From Micromonospora siamensis (GTDB lineage Bacteria > Actinomycetota > Actinomycetes > Mycobacteriales > Micromonosporaceae), in assembly GCF_900090305.1 (NCBI RefSeq), contig NZ_LT607751.1, positions 124,001 to 188,000 on the forward strand: a stretch of 64,000 bases of DNA. The letters run 5' to 3'. The notes under the pieces are model-generated. The model ran no database searches. It saw only the letters and a program-made list of their open reading frames with translations, and was not told the DNA's origin. This document shows positions 17,743 to 24,671 of this stretch, piece by piece (positions within the stretch are counted from its first letter, which is position 1; the number at the start of each line of letters is the position of its first letter). The position numbers and the translations under genes are program-made.

Positions 17743-18215
17743 GTCGGCAGGTGTCCCACTTGATGACGACGGCCAATCTTGGCACCCTCCTGTCGCCCCT
17801 CGCGGGGGCGGTAACCGTAGGTGGCATCACCTGGACCACCAAGAACCGGATCGTCAGAGAAGGTGCCCTTCAGGTCAACACGGCCCTCCGGGTACTCGCT
17901 CCGTGTCGACTTCGCATGATGGTCAATGAGCTCAAACCGAGCGAGCCGACGCTTCAGTATCTCGCGGGAGACGGTCGCTTCGGCTTCTCTGCTCGAAGAC
18001 TGTGCATCAACAGCCCCCACCGCCCTTTCCCAGGCACGCACAAGCATCGGAGCGAGCCTGGCGGGGGCGACGAGGGCGCCTACGAGCCGGACGACATACC
18101 TGCCGTTCCGCTTCAACCGAGGGTCGCACCTGGGACGTATCGTGCGATCCTGGAAGCGTTCGCTGCGGAGTGCTTCATCGCGATCGGCGACGACTTCGTC
18201 TGGCGCGAGCCATGA
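17739..18215 (+). CDS. hypothetical protein (158 aa) upstream of the DUF1828 gene
   Basis: The frame encodes 158 residues with no domain I recognise. A hydrophobic stretch (TLLSPLAGAVTVGGITW) lies near the N-terminus and the C-terminal half is acidic (EAFAAECFIAIGDDFVWREP). GAAGGGG sits 8 bases before ATG 17739. Its third codon positions are GC-rich but clearly less so than in neighbouring genes, which suggests a different origin. An antisense frame covers the same stretch (17616-18242) but has poorer third-position bias. The stop is followed at once by the Shine-Dalgarno of the DUF1828 gene. Confidence 0.42.
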   Translation: MSRQVSHLMTTANLGTLLSPLAGAVTVGGITWTTKNRIVREGALQVNTALRVLAPCRLRMMVNELKPSEPTLQYLAGDGRFGFSARRLCINSPHRPFPGTHKHRSEPGGGDEGAYEPDDIPAVPLQPRVAPGTYRAILEAFAAECFIAIGDDFVWREP

Positions 18216-18223
18216 GGAGGGGG

Positions 18224-19024
18224 ATGGTCGTGGACGCCTCAACTGTCATCGGCGCTGTCCTCCGGGCCGTCAACGACAACACGGTGGTGTACCCGTACGG
18301 CGACGGCCTGCTTGTCGACCTGCCATTGACCTACGGCGACGGCGACGGCGTACGGGTGCTGGTTGAGCCGATGGGATCCGGTTACCGGGTGACCGATCGT
18401 GCTGCGGCCGCATCTCTCTTGACCATGGCCGGTGTGAACTTGTCCGCTGGTCGCGCCGCTGAGGCGTTCGCTGAGATCATGGCCAGCGGCGGCCTGAACG
18501 GAGTCAATGCTGCAGCCGGTGAGATCACCACGTTCGGCATCACCGATGATCTGGGCAAGCTCGTGTTGGATGTCGCCCAGGCGTCGCTACGAGTAGACCA
18601 GCTCAGATGGCTTGCCCCCCGCCAAGCAGGCATAAAGTTCGTCGACCGAGTCACAGATCGGGTGACCGCTTGGGCTGGGCGCAGCCGAAAGCTTCAGCGA
18701 GACGCCCCGATTCCCTTGGAGTCAGGGCGGAGCCGCTCCGTCACGCTTCGGGTTGCCAACGACGGCAAGGCGGCATACGTTCAGGCCGTCAGCCTACGCG
18801 ACCCGGATCAAGCAGCTGAGCATTGCTACCACGTGTTCGGCCTGTCCAAGATTGCCAGAGAGAGCCGAGTCGCCGCGCTAGATGGCTCCGCGCATGATTG
18901 GCCACCGGCGATCGTCGCCGAACTCCGTACCGTCAGCGACGTCGAGTTCTTCGACGACCCGCTCAGCCTTGAGCGGCAGCTTGACAAGGTAGTGCCTCCC
19001 TCGCAGCCAGCGCTTCGGGCATAG
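18224..19024 (+). CDS. DUF1828 domain-containing protein
   Basis: The product has 266 residues. Its N-terminal half fits DUF1828: conserved NDNTVVYPYGDGLLVDLPLT, a glycine turn, then VEPMGSGYRVTDRAAAASLL. The C-terminal half (residues about 130-266) is not recognised. DUF1828 proteins are of unknown function and are scattered in bacteria, often in accessory regions and phage-like contexts. AGGAGGGG at 18215-18222 precedes ATG 18224; ATG 18212 (overlapping the upstream stop) and GTG 18230 are alternative starts. Base and codon use are less GC-biased than the surroundings, consistent with transfer. Confidence 0.65.
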   Translation: MVVDASTVIGAVLRAVNDNTVVYPYGDGLLVDLPLTYGDGDGVRVLVEPMGSGYRVTDRAAAASLLTMAGVNLSAGRAAEAFAEIMASGGLNGVNAAAGEITTFGITDDLGKLVLDVAQASLRVDQLRWLAPRQAGIKFVDRVTDRVTAWAGRSRKLQRDAPIPLESGRSRSVTLRVANDGKAAYVQAVSLRDPDQAAEHCYHVFGLSKIARESRVAALDGSAHDWPPAIVAELRTVSDVEFFDDPLSLERQLDKVVPPSQPALRA

Positions 19025-19336
19025 CGGGATCACTCGCCAAACATCCTCTTGCTAGCGAGGGTGGCATCTCCTTGCTTGCTGCTGCTGTCCATCAGCCTTG
19101 GCCCAGCAGCCCTGGCGCCCCTCAACCAGGCCCTCGACGCACAGCGTCAGCCAGGGCAGCCGCAGTACCGCATCCCGATGCGAGGCCCACTGGCCGTCAA
19201 CCGCTCCACCCGCCCGTCCGCGTATGCAGGACCCTGCGGTCGGTCATGCTCTGGCACACGGATCGAGGTGACCGTAGGAACCTTTAACTCTGAGTTAGTC
19301 GTTCGAATCCGGAACGCATCGCGACGGCCGACGCCG
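19025..19336. other. 312-base gap at the edge of the low-GC island
   Basis: No convincing gene is present. Near the right end lie a short palindrome, TAACTCTGAGTTA (about 19284), and then GTTCGAATCC, which looks like a tRNA T-loop, but the flanks do not pair into a T-arm and no cloverleaf forms. This could be a scar of an old integration at a tRNA, but evidence is thin. Confidence 0.35.
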
Positions 19337-20221
19337 CTACGAGGTGACGTCCTTGCGGGTGAAGCGCCAGAACGCCAGCCCCCAGAAGAGCGTCGCGTAG
19401 CTGACCGCCGAGATCGTCCCCCGCACCACGTCGTCGGTCTGCATCGGCGTCGACAGCAGCCCCAGCCAGGCGCTGCTGTAGTGGGTCGGCAGGAAGTCCC
19501 GCAGCACCCCCAGCGCGGTGATCTGGTCCAGGATGCTGGACAGGATCCAGAGCAGCACCGCGCCGCCGACCGCGCCGAGCGCCGCGTCCGTCGTCACCGA
19601 CAGCAGGAACGCCAGGCCGGCCACCACCAGGAGTACGACCGCCAGATAGCCGAGCACCGCCAGCAGCCGCAGCAGGCCCTGCCCCGGCGCCAGCTCGGCG
19701 GCGACCTGGCTGCGCAGCGGCGACCAGCCGTAGCGCAGCGAGCCGGCGAGCAGGGCGGTGCCGGCGAGCAGCAGCAGGGCCAGCAGCGAGTACGCCAGCG
19801 CCACCACCAGCTTCACCGTGAGCAGCCGGGCCCGGGGCACCGGAACCGCCAGCAGGTAGCGCAGGCTGCCCCAGCTCGCCTCGCTGGCCACGGTGTCACC
19901 GCAGAACAGCGCCACCACCACTACCAGCAGGAACGACGCCGACACCAGCAGCGAGAAGAGGGTGAAGTTCAGCCCGCCCGAGGTGGCCAGCTCGGCCAGG
20001 CTGGCGAACTCGTTGCGCCCGTTGTCGTCGTCGCCGGAGTCGAACTGGAACGCGATCAGGATGATGATCGGCAGCAGCACCATGAACCCCAGCGCCAACT
20101 GGGTACGCCGCCGCGACGCCTGCCGCCGGAACTCCGCGACGAACGGCATCGTCGCCGACGGCCGGTAACCGGGGGCCGCCCCGGCCGGGCCGAGACGCGT
20201 GTCGACATCAGAGCCCGCCAT
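19337..20221 (-). CDS. ABC-2 type transporter permease
   Basis: The 294-residue membrane protein has six hydrophobic helices in the ABC-2 plan. The first helix is QLALGFMVLLPIIILIAFQF, then an extracytoplasmic loop, and then VASEASWGSLRYLLAVPVPR, the typical ABC-2 cytoplasmic segment. ATG 20221 shares one base with the TGA of the upstream gene (TGATG), so the two are translationally coupled. The partner ATPase is the C-terminal domain of the fusion protein encoded directly upstream. Substrate unknown. Confidence 0.88.
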   Translation of the reverse strand: MAGSDVDTRLGPAGAAPGYRPSATMPFVAEFRRQASRRRTQLALGFMVLLPIIILIAFQFDSGDDDNGRNEFASLAELATSGGLNFTLFSLLVSASFLLVVVVALFCGDTVASEASWGSLRYLLAVPVPRARLLTVKLVVALAYSLLALLLLAGTALLAGSLRYGWSPLRSQVAAELAPGQGLLRLLAVLGYLAVVLLVVAGLAFLLSVTTDAALGAVGGAVLLWILSSILDQITALGVLRDFLPTHYSSAWLGLLSTPMQTDDVVRGTISAVSYATLFWGLAFWRFTRKDVTS

Positions 20222-23091
20222 CACCGGTCACCGCTTCCCCGAGAGTTCTCGCCCACCAGGGCGAGGAACGCGTCCTCCAGCCGCCTTCGCGGCACCACCC
20301 GGTCCACCCCGATGCCGGCCCGGACCAGCTCGGCCACCACCTCGCTGCGGGCGGTGCCGTTGGTGTCCACCACCAGCCCGCCGTCGGCGTCGGGCAGCAC
20401 CCGTACGCCGTCCAACCGGTCCAGCACGGCCCGCGCCGCGTCCGGGTCGGTGACGTCGAAGAGCACGCTGGGCGACTCGCCGACGATCTCCGCGACCGGC
20501 CCGGAGGCCACGATCCGACCCTTGTTGACCACCACCGCGTGGGTGCAGGTCTGCTCCACCTCCGCCAGCAGGTGGCTGGAGACCAGCACCGCCCGGCCGT
20601 CGGTGGCGTAGCGCTGGAGCACCCGGCGCATCTCGGCGATCTGCGGCGGGTCCAGCCCGTCCGTCGGCTCGTCCAGCACCAGCAGCTCCGGCAGGCCCAG
20701 CATGGCCTGCGCGATGGCCAGCCGCTGCCGCATGCCGTGGCTGTACTTGCGGGTCTTGCGGTGCACCGAGTCGCCCAGCCCGGCGATCTCCAGCGCCTGC
20801 TCGAAGTGCGCGTCGGCCTCCGGCCGCCCGGTCGCCCGCCAGTACGCCTTCAGGTTCTCCAAACCGGAGAGGTGCGGCAGGAAACCGGGCCCCTCGACCA
20901 GCGCGCCGATCCGGGACAGCACCGGCGAGCCGGGGACCAGCCGGTGCCCGAAGACGTAGATCTCGCCGGCCGTCGGCTGGGTCAGCCCCATCAGCACCCG
21001 CAGGGTGGTGGTCTTGCCGGCGCCGTTCGGGCCGAGCAGGCCCACCACCTGGCCAGGGTGCACCTCGAAGTCGACGTGGGAGACGGCGACGAAGCCGTCC
21101 GCGTACTCCTTGCGCAGGTCGCGGACCGCGAGCGGGACGCCCGCGTACTCCGGGTGGATCGAGCTGTCCTGGCGGCGGTGCCGGCGGCGGGCGAGCAGGA
21201 CGACCACGACGAGCCCGACCGCGATGGCGGCCAGCAGGCCGACCAGCACCCAGCGCCAGACCGCGGCGCTGGTCGGGATCGGCTCCCCGGTCACCGTCGG
21301 CAGGACCAGCGGGGCGTCGCCGGCCGCGACCGTGTAGACGGTCGGCTGGGCCGGCGTCGTGTACGCCTGGTCGGAGGTGGCCACGACCACGCGCAGCCGG
21401 TGCCCGGCCTCGATCCGCCGGACGATCGCCGGCAGCGTGACGGTGACCGGCGTGGCCGCCTCCACCGTCTCCGGCAGGCCGGTCAGCCGGACCGGCGCGA
21501 CCAGCCCGTCGGGGAGCGTGGCGGCGCCGTTCGGGTCGACGTCGTAGAGCTTGACGAAGAGCACCGCCTCGCCGGTCGGCGACGCGGCCCGCACCTGGAC
21601 GGTCGGCGCGCCGACCACGTCCACCGCCCGGTCCAGCGGCGCCGACTCGAAGCGGGCGTGCTGGCCGGGGATGTCACCGGCCACCCCGTCGAGCAGCGAG
21701 CCGAGCGCACCGGCGAACGGCACCGAGGAGATCGCCGCCGGGTTGCCGTTCGGCGGGTTGGCGACCGGCTGCGCCGGACCGCTCACCGGGATCTCGCGCC
21801 GCCCGGTGCCGGCCACCCCGGGATAGTCGGTGGTCCGGTAGCCGGTCGCCACCAGGCCCCGGTCCAGGGCGTCGAAGCCGGCGATCCGGGAGAAGGTGAA
21901 GTCGTCACCGGGGGCCGGACCCTCGCCCTTGACGTAGTGGTCCAGCCACTGCGCGGTCAGGAACTTCACCCGGTCCGAGTCGCTCGTCGGGCCCTCGCCG
22001 CCGTCGTGGCCGCCGGTGAACCAGGCCACCCGCACCGGCGTGCCGTTCGCGGCGATGCCGCGCGCGTTCGCGTCCGCCTCGGTGAGCGGGAAGAGGGTGT
22101 CCGCCTCGCCCTGCACCAGCAGGGTGGGCGACTTGATCCGGTCCAGCACGCCGGCCGGGCTGGACCGGCGCAGCAGGTCCACCGCCGCCTGGTCGGCCCG
22201 GCCGGTGGTGGCGATCCGCAGGTACGCGGCGCAGACGTCGGCGGCGAACCGGCCGCAGGACGGGTCCGCCGGTCCGGCCGGCCCACGACCCGGACCGCTG
22301 CCCGGACCGGCGCCGGGTTGCGGGCTGGGCGCACCGGCCGCCGTGGGCGCCTGCTCGGGCTGGGCGGCGCCGGTGGAGCCGGACAGCCCGGCCGGACCGG
22401 AGCCCGCGTTCCCGCCGCCGCCGAAGAAGATCCCGGCCCAGCCCTTCTTGAACACGCCCTCGGTGGCCGGCTTGCCGGTGCTCTCCGGCAGGAAGGCCCG
22501 GGACAGGTCGTTCCAGGTGATCATCGGGACGATGGCGTCGACCCGCGGGTCCTGCGCGGCGAGCAGCAGCGCCAGGCCGCCGCCGTACGAGCCGCCGACC
22601 ACGCCCACCCGGGGGTCACCGGCGGAGTCGGTACGGATCTCGGGGCGGGCGGCCAGCCAGTCCAGCAGCCGCTGCCCGTCGCGGATCTCGTAGTCCGGGT
22701 TGTCCAGGTGGATCTGGCCGCCGCTGCGGCCGAACCCGCGGGCGGTCCAGGTGAGCACCGCGTACCCGCGGGCGACCAGGTCCTCGGCGTCGGAGCGGAC
22801 CGAGTCCTTCGTGCCGCCGAAGCCGTGCGCCAGCAGCACCGCGGGCACCTTCGCGCCGGCCGAGGCCCCGTCGGGCAGGTAGAAGGTGGTGTCCAGGGTG
22901 ATCGGTTCGTCGCCGGCCGGCCCGGAGCGGACGGTGACCGGCGCCGACTCGGTGCGGAACCCCGCCCCCTCGGGCCGGGCCAGCCAGACCAGCAGCGCCG
23001 CCAGCAGCACGACCACGACCGACGCGGCGACGACCCGCCGCCGGTTGGACAGGACACGTCGGACCGCGGCGCCCGACAGCGGTGACCTCAT
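20221..23091 (-). CDS. fusion of an extracellular S15/CocE-type hydrolase to an ABC transporter ATPase
   Basis: The 956-residue protein has an unusual plan. A signal-anchor helix (residues about 18-40) is followed by an alpha/beta-hydrolase of the X-Pro dipeptidyl-peptidase/CocE family: nucleophile VGGSYGG, acid QGEADTLFP, base FTGGHDGG. A C-terminal jelly-roll (about 450-600), a second membrane helix (VLVGLLAAIAVGLVVVVLLA) and a complete ABC ATPase (from about residue 655) come next. The ATPase has Walker A LLGPNGAGKTTT, signature YSHGMRQRLA and Walker B LLVLDEPTDGLD. Topology places the hydrolase outside and the ATPase inside. The Gly/Pro-rich insert at about residues 230-280 looks like a linker. 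It is coupled to the permease downstream. Hydrolase substrate unknown. Confidence 0.88.
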   Translation of the reverse strand: MRSPLSGAAVRRVLSNRRRVVAASVVVVLLAALLVWLARPEGAGFRTESAPVTVRSGPAGDEPITLDTTFYLPDGASAGAKVPAVLLAHGFGGTKDSVRSDAEDLVARGYAVLTWTARGFGRSGGQIHLDNPDYEIRDGQRLLDWLAARPEIRTDSAGDPRVGVVGGSYGGGLALLLAAQDPRVDAIVPMITWNDLSRAFLPESTGKPATEGVFKKGWAGIFFGGGGNAGSGPAGLSGSTGAAQPEQAPTAAGAPSPQPGAGPGSGPGRGPAGPADPSCGRFAADVCAAYLRIATTGRADQAAVDLLRRSSPAGVLDRIKSPTLLVQGEADTLFPLTEADANARGIAANGTPVRVAWFTGGHDGGEGPTSDSDRVKFLTAQWLDHYVKGEGPAPGDDFTFSRIAGFDALDRGLVATGYRTTDYPGVAGTGRREIPVSGPAQPVANPPNGNPAAISSVPFAGALGSLLDGVAGDIPGQHARFESAPLDRAVDVVGAPTVQVRAASPTGEAVLFVKLYDVDPNGAATLPDGLVAPVRLTGLPETVEAATPVTVTLPAIVRRIEAGHRLRVVVATSDQAYTTPAQPTVYTVAAGDAPLVLPTVTGEPIPTSAAVWRWVLVGLLAAIAVGLVVVVLLARRRHRRQDSSIHPEYAGVPLAVRDLRKEYADGFVAVSHVDFEVHPGQVVGLLGPNGAGKTTTLRVLMGLTQPTAGEIYVFGHRLVPGSPVLSRIGALVEGPGFLPHLSGLENLKAYWRATGRPEADAHFEQALEIAGLGDSVHRKTRKYSHGMRQRLAIAQAMLGLPELLVLDEPTDGLDPPQIAEMRRVLQRYATDGRAVLVSSHLLAEVEQTCTHAVVVNKGRIVASGPVAEIVGESPSVLFDVTDPDAARAVLDRLDGVRVLPDADGGLVVDTNGTARSEVVAELVRAGIGVDRVVPRRRLEDAFLALVGENSRGSGDR

Positions 23092-23465
23092 TCCGAGAAC
23101 GGTACGGCCCGGAAGCTGAGTGTTGCCTGGGATCCTCCGTACGTCCGTCCGGTCGGGCCGATCGGTGCGCGGGTGTCATCGACCGCGCGGCGTCCAGCGC
23201 GTCCCAGCGAACTGAATTCGGATCCCGTGAATTCCGATCTTCGGTGGAAATCGCCGCGCATCCCGTCATCCCGCCCGCTCTCCGACACCCTCCGTGCCCA
23301 CAAGGTCATCTCCGGGTGACATCGCTCCAAGTGACGTGAAACTGACCCAGCGAGTCCGGTCCCCGGTGCGCCAGGCTGGGTTAGCTTTCCGGTCCGGTGA
23401 GCGGGACTGCCTGAACGTGTCCCGGCACCGCACCCGTCCCGCGCGTGAGCCGGAGGAGACCCACC
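23092..23465. other. divergent intergenic region (374 bases)
   Basis: The gap separates the hydrolase-ABC fusion from the conservon. No gene is seen. It holds a direct repeat (TGAATTCGGATC at 23213 and TGAATTCCGATC at 23228) and less GC-rich DNA, so promoters for both directions probably lie here. Confidence 0.5.
23213..23239. promoter_or_regulatory. 12-base direct repeat, 15-base period
   Basis: TGAATTCGGATC and TGAATTCCGATC differ at one base and start 15 bases apart. Repeats of this kind can be tandem binding sites for a response regulator. No adjacent gene identifies a ligand. Confidence 0.4.
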
Positions 23466-24671
23466 ATGACCGTCCCCGCGCAGCGGGCCCGCCGGCGGCC
23501 CTCCGTACCGGGCCGGATGCTCCCGCTGCTGCTCGTCACCGCGCTGCTGGCACCGGTGGCGTTCCTCTTCGTCCAGGCGTCCCGGCTCACCGACGACGAC
23601 CGGGACCTGGCCACCCGGGAACGGCTCGGCGTGCAGTACCTGCGCGCCCTCGGCCCGGTCACCGAGGCCCTGATCGACGCGCAGTCCGCGGCGGTCAACG
23701 GCCAGCCGCTCTCCCGCGACTCGCTGACCACGGCGGTGGAGGGCGCGGCCTCGGTGGACGCCCGGGTCGGCGACGAGCTGCGCAGCCACGAACGCTGGGC
23801 CGGTCTGCGGGCCAAGCTGGAGGCGCTGCCCGACCGCAGCCTCACCGACCCGGAGGCGGCCTACCTCGCGTACGGGGAGGTCACCGACCTGCTCCTCGCC
23901 CTGCACCGCAAGGTACGCGAGAGCTCCGGCCTGATCCGCGACCCGCGCTCCGACTCGTTCTTCCTCCAGGACGGCATCGCCGGCGACCTGCCGGAGGCGA
24001 TGGTGGCCGCCGGCCGCCTCGCCGACCTGGCCACCCTCGCCGCCCGCCGGCCGGCCGCCGAGCGGGTCCGCAGCCTCACCGAACTGGCCGCCGTCCGGGT
24101 CGCCGCCCTCGGACCCGCCACCGACCTGGTCGCCGACCTGCGGGCCGCCGTGGACAGCTCGGAGAGCACCGACCTCGGCCCCAGCGTGCTCACCCCGCTC
24201 GACACCTACCAACGCGCCGTCGAGACGCTCGCCGCGCTCTCCGCGCCCGCCGACCGGACCGGCGCCACCTCGGCCGAGCCGGGCCAGCTCGGCGCGGCCC
24301 GGCGCAACGCGCAGGCCGCCGCCAAACAGCTCCAGTCGGTCATCCTCGACGAACTCGACACCCTGCTCGGCGAGCGGATCGACGGGCTGGACCGGGACCG
24401 CTGGCAGGCCGTGGCCGCCACCGCGACCGCGGTCGTCCTGCTGGTGCTCCTGGCCGCCGTGCTGATCGCCGCGTTCCGCCGGGCCCGCCGCCGGGCCACC
24501 GAGGAGGTTCGGGCCGAGGAGGGTCCGCAGATCCTGCCCGAGCCCGACCGGTGGCAGCCGCCGCTGCAACGGCGCACCCCGCAGCACACCGCCGAGGCGC
24601 GCTCGCTCCAACCGGCCGCCGCCACCCGCGGCGGCGAGACCGAGCCGTGGGGGCCGTTCGATGCTCGCTAG
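23466..24671 (+). CDS. conservon-associated membrane sensor protein without kinase domain
   Basis: The 401-residue protein has a membrane helix near the N-terminus (MLPLLLVTALLAPVAFLFVQ) and a second at about residues 318-338 (VAATATAVVLLVLLAAVLIA). Between them is a mostly helical extracytoplasmic domain of roughly 270 residues, rich in Ala/Leu/Arg like NIT or four-helix sensor domains. The cytoplasmic tail of about 60 residues has no kinase or HAMP domain. ATG 23466 has GGAGGAG upstream. Its stop overlaps the start of the sensor kinase by 11 bases, so it belongs to the conservon operon and may act as an accessory receptor. Confidence 0.8.
   Translation: MTVPAQRARRRPSVPGRMLPLLLVTALLAPVAFLFVQASRLTDDDRDLATRERLGVQYLRALGPVTEALIDAQSAAVNGQPLSRDSLTTAVEGAASVDARVGDELRSHERWAGLRAKLEALPDRSLTDPEAAYLAYGEVTDLLLALHRKVRESSGLIRDPRSDSFFLQDGIAGDLPEAMVAAGRLADLATLAARRPAAERVRSLTELAAVRVAALGPATDLVADLRAAVDSSESTDLGPSVLTPLDTYQRAVETLAALSAPADRTGATSAEPGQLGAARRNAQAAAKQLQSVILDELDTLLGERIDGLDRDRWQAVAATATAVVLLVLLAAVLIAAFRRARRRATEEVRAEEGPQILPEPDRWQPPLQRRTPQHTAEARSLQPAAATRGGETEPWGPFDAR

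Noticed and set aside
17616..18242. Minus-strand frame of 208 codons opposite the 158-aa ORF
   Set aside because: Its third codon positions are only about as GC-rich as the local mean, whereas the plus-strand frame keeps third-position bias and has a Shine-Dalgarno and a stop linked to the DUF1828 ribosome-binding site. It remains possible but less likely.
19275..19315. tRNA-like sequence (GTTCGAATCC after a short palindrome)
   Set aside because: The bases flanking the T-loop do not pair, no anticodon arm or acceptor stem is found, and there is no D-arm upstream. At most a degraded fragment.
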